A stretch of 64,000 nt of DNA from Pirellulaceae bacterium (GCA_026004795.1 BPJV01000002.1:682001-746000); one strand, 5' to 3'. Shown: positions 9,962 to 18,603, numbered from the stretch's first letter. Numbers and translations: made by a program. The notes: generated by a model not told the origin, from the sequence alone.

Positions 9962-10523
9962 TCACCATCGACAATCCACCTCCACCGCCGCCCGGCGTGC
10001 CGCGGGCAGACGACTGGCCCTACTGGCGGCTCTCCCCATGCTGCTGGTCGGCTGCGCTGGCTACCGACTGGGTACCACGGGACTGTACCATGAGCACATT
10101 CGTACCATCTATCTCCCTGTTGTTCGCAACGACGCCTGGCGACCTGAACTCGGGGTCCAATTGACCGAAGCCTTGCAGCGCGAGATTGAAACGCGTACCC
10201 CGTTCAAAGTCGTCAGCTATCCGACAGCAGACAGCACCCTCGATTGCCGCATCACGACGCAGACCAAACGGACGGTGACCGAAGCCAAGACGGATGAACC
10301 GCGGGCCATCGAAAACCAGATCTCGGTCCATGTTCGCTGGACGGATCGGCAAGGCAATCCACTCATGGAAAACCGTTTTCTTCCCCCGAACGAGATTGCT
10401 TACGCGTTCGCCCAAAGCGTCGACTTTGTTCCCGAAGGAGGCCAAAGCATGGCGACCGCCCAGTTGGCTGCGATTCAAAAACTGGCCCGCGAAATCGTCA
10501 ACCAAATGGAAATTCGTTGGTGA
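9951..10523 (+). CDS. LptE-family lipoprotein
   Basis: The 190-residue protein has a basic N-region, a hydrophobic segment and the lipobox LLVGC, followed directly by AGYRLG, the usual start of mature LptE. The rest (IRTIYLPVVRNDAWRPELGVQLTEALQREIE, then a beta-rich part and a final helix) matches the family. LptE is the lipoprotein plug of the LptD translocon that puts lipopolysaccharide into the outer leaflet. The ATG at 9951 follows GAGAAGGAG and lies inside the end of the BamD-like gene. Together these two genes indicate a true outer membrane. Confidence 0.88.
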   Translation: MGRNHHRQSTSTAARRAAGRRLALLAALPMLLVGCAGYRLGTTGLYHEHIRTIYLPVVRNDAWRPELGVQLTEALQREIETRTPFKVVSYPTADSTLDCRITTQTKRTVTEAKTDEPRAIENQISVHVRWTDRQGNPLMENRFLPPNEIAYAFAQSVDFVPEGGQSMATAQLAAIQKLAREIVNQMEIRW

Positions 10524-11010
10524 CCTGCGACAGTGGTTCCCACCAACGTACCTCCAGCGTGCGGTCCGTAGCAGTTGCGCGGTCCTCATCCGCATGGCCG
10601 GCCAGGACACTGCTGCGTCTGCGACCGACAGACGAAGGGGCACTGCCGGCGCGCAGCGCCGATGCTACGGCCTCGGTCACCGATGCCGTGCTGCTCCCGA
10701 AAAACGAATCCTGTCCACCGACGAAAAAGGGGACTGGCCGGACGCTCGCTGAAACTGGCCAACCACGGGGACTCGCCACCGACGACCGTCGGCTTCCCCT
10801 GTTCCTCATCGATTCTCCGCACGGCGCGCCCGATTGGGCTACAATCGTGGCCTATTCTTGAAAGGCCCATTCGCTCACTGGTAGCGACCACCGCTCCCTG
10901 CCAACAGTTTTTCTCTCGTGGCCAACTTGCCAACCGAGAGAAGGCATTCGCGGCGGCGTGCCAGCAGCGTCCCCTTCGGATTCGCTCTAATTTGTTGTTC
11001 AGGTCACCCG
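10524..11010. other. Intergenic region upstream of hflK
   Basis: These 487 bases contain no coding sequence I trust. A TACAAT hexamer near 10840 is a possible -10 box for the hflK-hflC transcript, but no matching -35 is clear. Confidence 0.4.
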
Positions 11011-12012
11011 ATGCATTCCGACGATTCCCCAAGTTTCACCTTCGTCAACGGCCAACGGCCCGCTCCCTCACCGCGCCAACTGGCGACCGCCCTCGTGCTG
11101 GTGTTCGGCATCCTCGTGCTCGGTTACCTGGCGTGGGCAGCCGCGTACATGGTCGAACCCCATCAACAGGCAGTGGTGCTGCGCTTCGGAAAATACCACT
11201 CGACGCAACCCCCTGGCCTGCATTTCAAGTTGCCCTGGATCGATCAACGCGTACTGGTGGATACGAGCGAGAAAAGCATGCGATTGCCCTGGGGACACGA
11301 CGAACGCGCTGGCGACTGGTCGTTAGAATCGACCACGCGCAGTGACGATGATGCCCTGATTCTGACCGGCGATCTCTACGCGGCGGTCGTGGAATGGAAC
11401 GTTTTTTGGCAGGTGACCGAGCCCGAAAAGTTCATCTTCAGCTTCGACGAACAACATGTGCGCTCCGCACTGATAGCCGTAGCTCGGGCGACCATGCATC
11501 GGATCGTCGGCGATTATTCTGCCGATGAGACACTGACCACCAAGCGGGAAGAAATCGCCCTGAAAGCACTGGCCGAAATGCGCACCGCCATGGACCAGTT
11601 CCAAGCGGGGATTGAAATCACCGATTTGCAACTGCAGCGGGTGACGCCGCCGGATGTCGTCAAACCGTCCTTCGACCAGGTAAACAAATCCATTCAGATC
11701 AAGGGACAGTTGATCTACGAAGCCACCAAGGAACGAAACAGCCTGCTGCCTCTGGCCCGTGCCGAAGCCGACAAGCTAATTCGCGAGGCGGAAGGCTATG
11801 CCAATCGACGGTTGGCCGAGGCAGAAGGGGAGATCGCCGCCCTGCAAGCGAAGTACCAAAGCTACCAGTTGGCTCCCGGAATTACGCGTCAACGGATGTA
11901 CCTCGAAACCATGGAACGGGTCTTTGCCAACGGTGGGCGCAAGATCATCCTCGACCATCGGCTGGAGGGAATTCTTCCGCTCATGCAGTTGAACGACCAC
12001 TCCGCTCCCTAA
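11011..12012 (+). CDS. hflK: HflK-like SPFH/band-7 membrane protein
   Basis: The 333-residue protein has a short cytoplasmic N-tail, one membrane helix (ALVLVFGILVLGYLAWAAAY, about residues 28-48) and an SPFH domain beginning at VEPHQQAVVLRFGKY. A long alpha-helical stretch rich in Glu/Ala/Arg (about 235-300) follows. HflK and HflC form a periplasmic cage that modulates the FtsH protease. The ATG at 11011 is chosen because it gives a normal N-anchor; an upstream start at 10918 would add an unlikely Arg-rich tail. The hflC homologue follows after 74 bases. Confidence 0.85.
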   Translation: MHSDDSPSFTFVNGQRPAPSPRQLATALVLVFGILVLGYLAWAAAYMVEPHQQAVVLRFGKYHSTQPPGLHFKLPWIDQRVLVDTSEKSMRLPWGHDERAGDWSLESTTRSDDDALILTGDLYAAVVEWNVFWQVTEPEKFIFSFDEQHVRSALIAVARATMHRIVGDYSADETLTTKREEIALKALAEMRTAMDQFQAGIEITDLQLQRVTPPDVVKPSFDQVNKSIQIKGQLIYEATKERNSLLPLARAEADKLIREAEGYANRRLAEAEGEIAALQAKYQSYQLAPGITRQRMYLETMERVFANGGRKIILDHRLEGILPLMQLNDHSAP

Positions 12013-12086
12013 TCCGCTTCTTCTTCGTTCCTGACAACCGTGGTATCCGTTCCCGCACCTTGTTGACAGTTTGGAGAACCATCCCC

Positions 12087-13166
12087 ATGTCGCGACGACT
12101 GGCACAATTGGCAATATCACTACTAGCCCTGCTGGGCGTCCTGGCGCTGGCGTCGCAATTGGTGGTCTTTGTCGTGGATCAACGCGAACAGGCCGTGGTA
12201 TTGCGGTTCGGTGAACCGGTTCGCGCCAGCACGGAACCAGGCTTGTACTTCAAGCTGCCGATGGTCGAAACCGTGCGCTTCCTGCCAACCACGTTACAAT
12301 TCTGGGGGGATGATCCTAGCGAAGTCCTCCCCGACCTGCCTACCAAGGATAACAAGAAAATTGAACTGATCCCCTGGGCCGTATGGAAAATCAATGACCC
12401 CATTTTGTTCGTGAAGCGCGTACGGACGATGGAAAACGCGGAGAATCGCGTGGCCCAGTTCACCCGCGGCGCCATGCGCGACGTCATCACGCAATACGAC
12501 CTCGAAGATCTCGTCCGCAGCACCGATCGGGAAATGCGCATCGCCGAGGTGGAGCTCGACGAAGAGGATCTGCAGATGCTCTCGGACGTTCTGCCCGAAA
12601 GCGAACTGGCGGCCAATAAGCCCAAGCGCCGCGTGGTGGGACGACAGACGATTTTGGAAAAGATTAAATCGGAGGCCCAGCGCAAACTGCGCGACGACGA
12701 TTCCGGTGGAGAGGGAGCACGTGGTATCCAACTGGTCGATGTGGGAATCTCGCAAATCGATTTCGTTCCTGAAGTTCGTCGCACGACCTTCGAACGCTGG
12801 ATCGCCGAACGGGAGGCGATTAGTGAACGCAACATCAAAGAGGGCGAGCAACAGAAGCAAGAGATCCTCAACCTCACGCATCGGGAAATTGAAACTATCC
12901 ACGGCGAAGGCCAGCGGGAGGCGAGCAAGATTCGTGGCCAGGCTGATGCCGAGGTCATCCGCCGCTACGCCGAGGCAATCGATTTAGTCGGTGAGTTCTA
13001 TACGTTCGTGCGCACTCTGGAGGCCTACGAGAAAGCGCTGGATGCTCGAGCCGAGTTGATCCTCACCACAGAGAACGCATTCCTCGAGCTATTACAAACA
13101 GCAGGCACTGCCGACATCAACTTGCCACCGAACGGTGGCCCCATCCCCCCTCCATCTCAACCATGA
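12087..13166 (+). CDS. hflC: HflC-like SPFH/band-7 membrane protein
   Basis: The 359-residue product has an N-terminal helix (LAISLLALLGVLALASQLVVFVV), the HflC signature VVDQREQAVVLRFGEP at about 30-45, an SPFH domain and a charged coiled-coil with many Glu/Lys/Arg (about 225-300). The C-terminus is proline-rich. It is the expected partner of HflK in the FtsH-regulating complex. The ATG at 12087 has a GGAGA box about 10 bases upstream. Residues about 165-205 hold a charged insertion around LPESELAANKPKRRVVG that interrupts the usual SPFH spacing. Confidence 0.87.
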   Translation: MSRRLAQLAISLLALLGVLALASQLVVFVVDQREQAVVLRFGEPVRASTEPGLYFKLPMVETVRFLPTTLQFWGDDPSEVLPDLPTKDNKKIELIPWAVWKINDPILFVKRVRTMENAENRVAQFTRGAMRDVITQYDLEDLVRSTDREMRIAEVELDEEDLQMLSDVLPESELAANKPKRRVVGRQTILEKIKSEAQRKLRDDDSGGEGARGIQLVDVGISQIDFVPEVRRTTFERWIAEREAISERNIKEGEQQKQEILNLTHREIETIHGEGQREASKIRGQADAEVIRRYAEAIDLVGEFYTFVRTLEAYEKALDARAELILTTENAFLELLQTAGTADINLPPNGGPIPPPSQP

Positions 13167-13203
13167 CGCGTCTGACCGCATCGCCCCCAGCACCGACTTC
13201 TCT

Positions 13204-13413
13204 GCCCACTGCCCCCACAACTATCCCCCTGCTCTCTTCCCTTTCCCCTTCTCCCTTCTCCCCTCCCCCTCCTTCCCCTTCCCCTTCCTCCCTCCTCCCT
13301 TCTCCCTCCTCCCTCCTCCCTCCTCCCTTCTCCCTCCTCCCTTCTTCATTCTTCTCTCCTTCATTCATCCTTCTTCCTTCTTCCTTCTTCCTTCTTCCTT
13401 CTTCATTTTTCAT
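13204..13413. repeat. Polypyrimidine low-complexity tract
   Basis: About 210 bases are almost entirely C and T on the plus strand. The tract begins as CCCTT/CCTCC variants and ends in near-perfect TTCCTTC units around 13370-13402. Such mirror-type homopurine-homopyrimidine DNA can form triplex structures. It lies directly behind hflC and in front of locus I. Confidence 0.9.
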
Positions 13414-13635
13414 TCGTGTAATTCGTGCAATTCGTGGTCAATCACCCTGACCGCGCCAATCCCCGCAGGCCATCGTCACCCAGCGTGCTACCCGCGATCC
13501 CAGCCCACCGCAGCACTGTAGCCCACGAAAGGGCACGACGTCCGCCGCGAATTGTCGTGTTTAAAAATACCTGCTGACGATTAACCTGTTCCCTGCAGTA
13601 CCCAAACAGATCCCTGAATGAGGAAAGCCCTTTGC

Positions 13636-13664
13636 CGTAAGCTTCAAGTGCGAAACAACTTACG
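13636..13664. promoter_or_regulatory. Inverted repeat upstream of a candidate promoter
   Basis: CGTAAG at 13636-13641 and CTTACG at 13659-13664 form an exact inverted repeat with 17 bases between the arms. It ends 9 bases before the -35 box at 13674, an operator-like position. No regulator is identified. Confidence 0.35.
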
Positions 13665-13673
13665 ACAAAATGC

Positions 13674-13701
13674 TTGACACGTGTTAGAAATCTGGTAAAA
13701 A
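13674..13701 (+). promoter_or_regulatory. Candidate sigma-70-type promoter of locus I
   Basis: A consensus -35 box TTGACA (13674-13679) is followed after 16 bases by TAAAAA (13696-13701), a weak match to the -10 box. The nearest start codon with a strong ribosome binding site is the ATG at 13848, giving a leader of about 140 bases. Confidence 0.45.
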
Positions 13702-13847
13702 GGAGCGTCGCGATTCGGCTGGTCGCTGGCGGCGGTCAACGGATTCTCGTCGGGGTGAGGCACTCTTCTAGCTCCGTCGCGATTGACTGCACGGCCGACC
13801 GGAGAGCGTGCACTTTTCTGCGTCTAATCGTACAGGAGGGCCGAGCC

Positions 13848-13997
13848 ATGCTCGACCTCGCTCTTAACTACGCACACCGGATCACCGGATCACCGGATCA
13901 CCGGATCACCGGATCACCGGATTCTGGCAAATCCAAACAGGAGTGCAAGTTCGGGCGGCAGGGACTGCCGTGGCACGATCGGTGGCGGACCGTTTAG
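13848..13997 (+). CDS. Short leader ORF with strong RBS, spanning an 8-bp repeat array
   Basis: The ATG at 13848 is preceded by CAGGAGGGCC, one of the best ribosome binding sites in the window. The frame encodes 49 residues: MLDLALNYA, then ITGSPDHR repeats from the 8-bp tandem array, then a basic tail that reads through a palindrome at 13956-13970. It stops at 13997, two bases before the TTG and 14 before the ATG of the DUF1573-like lipoprotein. It may be a real leader peptide. More likely it is the start of that lipoprotein gene thrown out of frame by the repeats, because the lipoprotein's frame is also open through this stretch. Confidence 0.4.
   Translation: MLDLALNYAHRITGSPDHRITGSPDSGKSKQECKFGRQGLPWHDRWRTV
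13873..13920. repeat. 8-bp tandem repeat (ATCACCGG, five exact copies plus one degenerate)
   Basis: Five exact ATCACCGG units run from 13881 to 13920 and a degenerate copy precedes them. The unit is not a multiple of three, so each gain or loss of a copy changes the reading frame of what follows the ATG at 13848. Confidence 0.92.
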
Positions 13998-14010
13998 GTT
14001 GGTCCTGGCC

Positions 14011-14637
14011 ATGGTCGCCCTAATCGCCTTGGCCGCGGCAGGATGCACGCGCTGGACGGATGCTACTAGCGGGCCGTCGGCGAGTGATTCCGCGGCTTCT
14101 TTCACCGGCCGTTCCGCCGCGTCTGGCGCGACCATCGGTGCGCCGATCTTCGACGGCGGAGTGGTGTTGGCTGGTGTGCCGACGAATCTGTGTGTTCCGG
14201 TCGATCGGTTCGGCTGGGACGCACCGGAGCGGATCGAGCGCATCGAGTCCTCCTGCGACTGCGCCGCCGCTCGCCTGGTCCGCTACTGGACCCGCAATCC
14301 CCGACGAACCATTGCAGCCTCGAATACTGAACCCTCGATCCAGGCTGAAGCAGTCACCAACCAGGCTGAAGCAGCCACCGACCAGGCTGAAGCAGCCACC
14401 GAGGCCACCGAGATTACTGAGATTACTGAGGTCGCCGAGGCAAGCGAGTCGAACAGTGCCTATGGCGTGCTTGTTTCGTTTTCTGAGGAGTCGGAAAACG
14501 ATCCCACGTTCCATCCAACGCCACTATTGATCGAACTGACGGCCCATTACGCCGATGGTCAAACGCAGAGCGGACGGTTGAGAATATTCGTATCACGGGA
14601 GGAAACTTTGCAGCGGCTGTATCTTGATCGAACGTAG
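14011..14637 (+). CDS. DUF1573-like lipoprotein (locus I, first copy)
   Basis: From the ATG at 14011 the product has 208 residues. It begins VALIALAAAGC, a lipoprotein signal with lipobox AAAGC but without the usual basic N-region; an Arg is present only if translation starts upstream in the same frame. The body has a short beta-rich part with SSCDCAA, resembling the cysteine motif of DUF1573 domains, then a repeat-coded QAEA(A/V)T segment and a final beta stretch. A periplasmic Ig-like role is inferred. The family assignment is weaker than for the other DUF1573 genes here. It is followed after 65 bases by the cysteine-rich gene and is probably cotranscribed with it. Confidence 0.6.
   Translation: MVALIALAAAGCTRWTDATSGPSASDSAASFTGRSAASGATIGAPIFDGGVVLAGVPTNLCVPVDRFGWDAPERIERIESSCDCAAARLVRYWTRNPRRTIAASNTEPSIQAEAVTNQAEAATDQAEAATEATEITEITEVAEASESNSAYGVLVSFSEESENDPTFHPTPLLIELTAHYADGQTQSGRLRIFVSREETLQRLYLDRT
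14341..14403. repeat. 21-bp tandem repeat, three copies, inside a CDS
   Basis: Three 21-bp units beginning CAGGCTGAAGCAG encode (N/D)QAEAxT heptads; shorter GAGATTACT repeats follow. The unit keeps the frame, so copy-number change would only lengthen or shorten the linker in the lipoprotein. Confidence 0.9.
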
Positions 14638-14702
14638 CTCCTGTGCGGCAGCGGTTTTCGCACGAGCGATCTTGGGTCTTTAACTTTCACTGGAGAGTTG
14701 TC

Positions 14703-15131
14703 ATGAAGAAGAACTTGATTCCGATAGTTGTTGCGTGCGGTACATTAATCACGATCACGGGCGTCTTGCACGCAATAGGCACATGTAATCAACGGCCTGC
14801 GCAAGAGCCTGAGTTCTGCCTGGAAACTTTCGTGTTGTGCGAACCGTACGAAGAAGACGGCGTAAATAAATGCCCTGCGCAGAGCGAGAATCCTGAGTTC
14901 TTGATACCTGGTTGTGAAGAGAAGCTGGCGCTTCCTGATGGGTGCTTTGCGGATTGTCGATCGACCGGTAGGCCTATCAAATGCTGGCAGTACGTCAGAT
15001 GTGACGAGATCCGCAATATTCAGAAAGAAGTGATCGGTTGTAAAGAGGGTGATCCCGTTGGTCCAGTGCATTACACTACCGAATTTATTTCCCCGGAATG
15101 CGATCCTCCGGAGCCTTGTTCTTATTACTAA
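14703..15131 (+). CDS. Secreted cysteine-rich protein (family member 1)
   Basis: The 142-residue protein starts with a Sec-type signal (KKNLIPIVVACGTLITITGVLHA). The mature part has twelve cysteines in about 117 residues, an even number that suggests disulfides outside the cytoplasm. It contains the motif CWQYVRC, matched by CYTTYAC and CFIEYTC in the two other members, and ends in PCSYY. The ATG at 14703 follows GGAGAG. It sits between a DUF1573-like lipoprotein gene and a LolA-like gene, the same local order as in the other copies. I do not recognise it from any named family; a secreted or surface protein is inferred. Confidence 0.75.
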   Translation: MKKNLIPIVVACGTLITITGVLHAIGTCNQRPAQEPEFCLETFVLCEPYEEDGVNKCPAQSENPEFLIPGCEEKLALPDGCFADCRSTGRPIKCWQYVRCDEIRNIQKEVIGCKEGDPVGPVHYTTEFISPECDPPEPCSYY

Positions 15132-15266
15132 TGGCCCGGAATACGATCTCTGGTCCGAGACGAGTCACTAGCGATAATGTGAGAGATAATCTCGGTCGGA
15201 GATGTGTTCCTTTTTCAATGGCGATGTAAGGCACTGGGGTGGAGCAATATACAGAGGGTGCAGTTA

Positions 15267-16256
15267 ATGCGGTTAACGCTAGCCATATTTGCAATACTAT
15301 TATCTGCGATCATGGCTGCTGAAGTTCTGGGATTCGATTCTGGTTCCGACTGCGAGTTGAAGTTTCTAGCCGGTTTGGAGCGAATCGCGGAACAGCGCCA
15401 GCAGATTCGGGCTTACCATATCGTGGCAGAAAACAGGCGTTTCATCGTTAACGGCGAATCTGAGCGACTGGCTGGGACCGCATCATACGAATTCTGGTTT
15501 TGGCGCGATCGCAAGGACAACGAGTATCGGCGTTCACGAGTTCGAGTATACGGTTCACAAGGCCAACTCTTTTCGGATGTCGAGCTCTTGATCACTCCCC
15601 ACGTCGCTATTAAGTACGATCACGGAATCGGTGTTCCCAAAGACCCGCTACCTCGCGGCGCGCTTCGCGGCCAGGATGCGGATTTCGCGGAGATCTCGGA
15701 GCATTACATCGAACCTCGGTTGGTTGGGTTGCGGCCGAATAGTCTGAGTGTTCAGCGGGACATGTTGCAAAGTGTTATCGACGAGGTGAAGGAATTGCGT
15801 TCTGCCGCCTCGTCACGTTCCGATTCCGGGGGCGCGCCGAAGGGTTGCGAATACGAGGACGTAGTCGGAGAGACAGGCCGAATCCTGCGGTTCACGTATG
15901 GGAAAGCGGCGGACGACGGACCTGGCTCCACGAATACCATAAGAGTATTCGAGTATGCCATAGATCAAGGCGGGTTGCCCGTTCGGATTGCTGAATTCAA
16001 AGCGAACGGGGATATGCTCGACAATTGGACGTTTGTAAACGAGATCAGAGATGGCATTTGGTTTCCGATTCGGGTCGAAAAACGGGAGTTTGCCAAGTCA
16101 TCGACTGAGATTGAAAGGACTACGTTCTCGGTGCTGGAATTCAACCGCCCGATGGATCCAGGGCTGTTCGACCTGTCCGTGTTGCTCGGCACCGACGGTG
16201 AAGAACTGCTGTTAATATCGCCCACGCGCCCTGGAAAGGTTGTCGCGCGTTGGGAC
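15267..16256 (+). pseudogene. LolA-like anchored protein, 5' part, interrupted by IS66 number 1
   Basis: This part encodes 330 residues: a signal sequence (RLTLAIFAILLSAIMAAEVLG), then a beta-rich domain like the LolA/LolB lipoprotein-carrier fold, with a closing motif (DPGLFDLSVLLGTDGEELLL) seen in all three paralogues. At codon WD (16251-16256) the IS66 element begins; the present frame reads 40 codons into the element and stops at 16376. The continuation is at 19422-19559. Joining 16256 to 19422 gives a 375-residue protein with a C-terminal membrane helix, like the copies at 23660 and 45652. The ATG at 15267 has an AGAGGG box upstream. The function is unknown; a periplasmic, membrane-anchored role is inferred. 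Confidence 0.85.
16250..16256. repeat. Left flanking direct repeat of IS66 number 1 (TTGGGAC)
   Basis: TTGGGAC abuts the left inverted repeat and is repeated exactly at 19415-19421. The adjacent base differs (G versus C), so the original duplication may have been 8 bp, the usual IS66 size, with one change. Confidence 0.85.
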
Positions 16257-16390
16257 GTAAGCGCCCAGCAGGGCCATTGGCCGATGGGGGCGTTGGTGGG
16301 GGCGTCTGACTTGCTCGGTTCGATAGAAGAAGGTGAGAGGGACGATTCCGCAGGCAGGGCGGCGGACGCGAGTTAACGCGCAGCAATTAG

Positions 16391-16625
16391 CACAGGCCGG
16401 CACATCAGACCGACACATCAGACCGACACATCAGACCGACACATCAGACCGACACATCAGGCCGGCACATCAGGCCGGCACATCAGACCGGCACATCAGA
16501 CCGGCACATCAGACCGGCACATCAGACCGGCACATCGGATCGACACATCGGATCGGCATAAAGACCGACACATCGGATCGGCACAAAGACCGGCACATCG
16601 CGCATCGGCACGAAGATCGGCACCA
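16391..16625. repeat. 13-bp tandem repeat array inside the IS66 element
   Basis: About 17 copies of a 13-bp unit (CACATCAGACCGG and variants with A/G or GGAT changes) run head to tail and become degenerate toward the right. The array lies in the non-coding part between the left inverted repeat and tnpC. Confidence 0.92.
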
Positions 16626-16674
16626 AGGAGAATCAGTAACGTGGCTGACTTAAACAGTCCCGCTGAGCCGCCGA

Positions 16675-18462
16675 TCATGTGGAGCCCGATCGGGCGCGTT
16701 GCTTCCATGCTCGACGCCGGACACGACGCTCTCGTTTGCGATCCGTCCGCTCCTTGCGCTCCTGAATGCGATGCTCGCGAACAGCTTCCGGATGCTCGTG
16801 ACGCCAGTGCCATGGCAAGAGCGACTCGTAGTTCGTATTGCCGGCAAGCAGTTGGTCGAGCACATCCTTGATGTAAGACCACACGTCCAGATCGTTCCGC
16901 AGGGCACTGCTAACCAGAGTCAGTAAGCCGGCCGTTCGTTCACCCCCCTTCACGCTACCAGCAAACAGCCAGTTCTTCCTGCCGATCGCAACCTGTTTCA
17001 TCAGTTGCTCGGTATCGTTATTGTCGATCGGCACGTGAGGATCATCCAAATACCGTCGCAACGGACCCCAGTGGTTCTTAATGTATTGGATCGCTTTGCC
17101 AAAGTCGGACTTCGGAAGAATCACGTGGCCAGTTCGCTCGTCCGCGTCCTTCAACCACTGCTCCATCGCCTTCCAGATTTCGACCGCCTCGGTCTGACGC
17201 AGTTGCAGACGTTCTTCGGGCGACATATCCTTGCCACGGTCCTCGATGTCCCACAACTGTTGATACCACTGCAGCCACTGCCGTCGATCAGACGGATAGG
17301 CGTTCGACTCGAATATCTTGCGGCGGGCATGGGCATTGCATGCAGCGCGGACAATGGCCCCTTCCGATGCCACCACAATCGACTCGAATCCAGACCAGCA
17401 ATCTCCTATTAACGTCCCCTGGTAGTCGCGAAACATCAACTCGGGGCCGTCCCGGTGGCGACTTACCGTAAAGTCGAACAGATTCAGTTTGATCGTCGAG
17501 CCGCGGTAGGCCCACATCCGGCCATTGATGCTGCGTTTCCCTTCCCGAATTGCCTCGCTGAACACTTCGTGCATACGACGTTGCTTGGGATCCTCCAAGT
17601 CGAAGTCGGGCAGCGCACGAGGCAGCAGGAGCGCCGTTCGCGTTTCATCGGTTCCGATGACCGAGTCTTGCATTAACTGCTGCTTGAAGTACGCGAGTAG
17701 AGGCTCGATCACGAAATGGGCTTGGGCGTAGATGTTGCACAGCGTGCTGCGTTGCGGAGTCCAGCCAATACTGCGAAACAGGTCCTGCTGCCGATAGAAT
17801 GGCAGGTGATAGCCGAGTCTCGCTGTGATGATCTCCGCTGCCACCGAAGTATCGTACTTATTGCCTTCCACCAGGCTGCTCGGCCGCTCGGGGGAAGCGA
17901 TGCCACAATCAGGCGAGGCGGCACAGGCGTACTTGGGATAGAGTGTCACGAGCACTTTGGCTTTTGGCGGCTGATACACCAGCGTTTCGGTGCGGTCCCA
18001 CATGGCCTCGGGCAGCAGTTGGCGATCACCGTGTGTCGGGCAGGTTTTCAAATCGTCAGAAACCTCGGCCATCACCTCTTCACGCGGCAGATGCGGCGGG
18101 AGACGCTCGTCTCGCCTCTTGCGCGGACGCCGCCGCTTATGTTCGGGAATCGTCTGCTCGAGTTCTTCCACGGCATCGGCCAGGCCTTCGGCCGCATCGG
18201 CTGCTTCGTCCGAATCGCCGAAATCGAGCTTCAACTGATTCGGGTCGGCGAGATAGCGTTCGCTGCGTTTGCGAAATGTCTGCAGCAAGAGCTCATCGTA
18301 GGCCTTCTTCCAACCGGCAACTTCTTCCTGCAGCGACTTGATCTTCAGGTCCTTCTCCTGAAGCTCAACGTCAAGCCTGCGGAGTTGCTCGCGGAAAAGT
18401 GCGTTTGCCTGCTCAAGCTGAGCTAGCCGATCGCCGTCGTCAGGATGCGTTGTTGTGTTCAT
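16675..18462 (-). CDS. tnpC: IS66 transposase TnpC
   Basis: The 595-residue DDE transposase has an N-terminal coiled coil (about residues 10-60), a zinc-binding IS66-type region (CPTHGDRQL and CAASPDCG), and a catalytic domain with acidic residues in GTDET, GDCWSGF and NNDTEQLMK. The basic C-terminal tail (RKERTDRKRERRVRRRAW) is unusual. The ATG at 18462 begins MNTTTHPDD; an in-frame extension to 18546 is possible. It should catalyse transposition together with TnpA and TnpB of the same element. Confidence 0.95.
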   Translation of the reverse strand: MNTTTHPDDGDRLAQLEQANALFREQLRRLDVELQEKDLKIKSLQEEVAGWKKAYDELLLQTFRKRSERYLADPNQLKLDFGDSDEAADAAEGLADAVEELEQTIPEHKRRRPRKRRDERLPPHLPREEVMAEVSDDLKTCPTHGDRQLLPEAMWDRTETLVYQPPKAKVLVTLYPKYACAASPDCGIASPERPSSLVEGNKYDTSVAAEIITARLGYHLPFYRQQDLFRSIGWTPQRSTLCNIYAQAHFVIEPLLAYFKQQLMQDSVIGTDETRTALLLPRALPDFDLEDPKQRRMHEVFSEAIREGKRSINGRMWAYRGSTIKLNLFDFTVSRHRDGPELMFRDYQGTLIGDCWSGFESIVVASEGAIVRAACNAHARRKIFESNAYPSDRRQWLQWYQQLWDIEDRGKDMSPEERLQLRQTEAVEIWKAMEQWLKDADERTGHVILPKSDFGKAIQYIKNHWGPLRRYLDDPHVPIDNNDTEQLMKQVAIGRKNWLFAGSVKGGERTAGLLTLVSSALRNDLDVWSYIKDVLDQLLAGNTNYESLLPWHWRHEHPEAVREHRIQERKERTDRKRERRVRRRAWKQRARSGST

Positions 18463-18603
18463 GACGACGAATGTAGCCAGGTGCGCCGATGGCGCAAGAC
18501 CCTTTTCGAGGTTCTTGCAAGTTTTTTTCAAAACGTTTTCACGCATCCATTACTCGACGCAGGACGTGTTCGATTCGACCAGCATCACCGGTGCACTCGG
18601 TGC

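Larger units (their letters stand above)
13167..13847. other. Intergenic region with a long pyrimidine tract and a promoter
   Basis: The first third is a low-complexity pyrimidine tract, followed by a short AT-rich motif (ATTCGTGTAATTCGTGCAAT). A candidate promoter with an upstream inverted repeat lies at 13636-13701. The frames that run through the pyrimidine tract encode only Pro/Ser/Leu/Phe runs and are not genes. Confidence 0.6.

Noticed and set aside
13135-13521. Open frames through the pyrimidine tract
   Set aside because: They encode only Pro/Ser/Leu/Phe runs in every frame, have no RBS, and exist because C/T-only DNA has no stop codons on that strand.
15204-16376. Treating the LolA-like ORF as complete
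   Set aside because: The last 40 codons lie inside the IS66 element, starting in its inverted repeat; the real 3' end is at 19422-19559.
16391-16625. CRISPR-like array
   Set aside because: The units are 13 bp, directly adjacent with no spacers, and lie inside an IS66 element; no cas gene is present.
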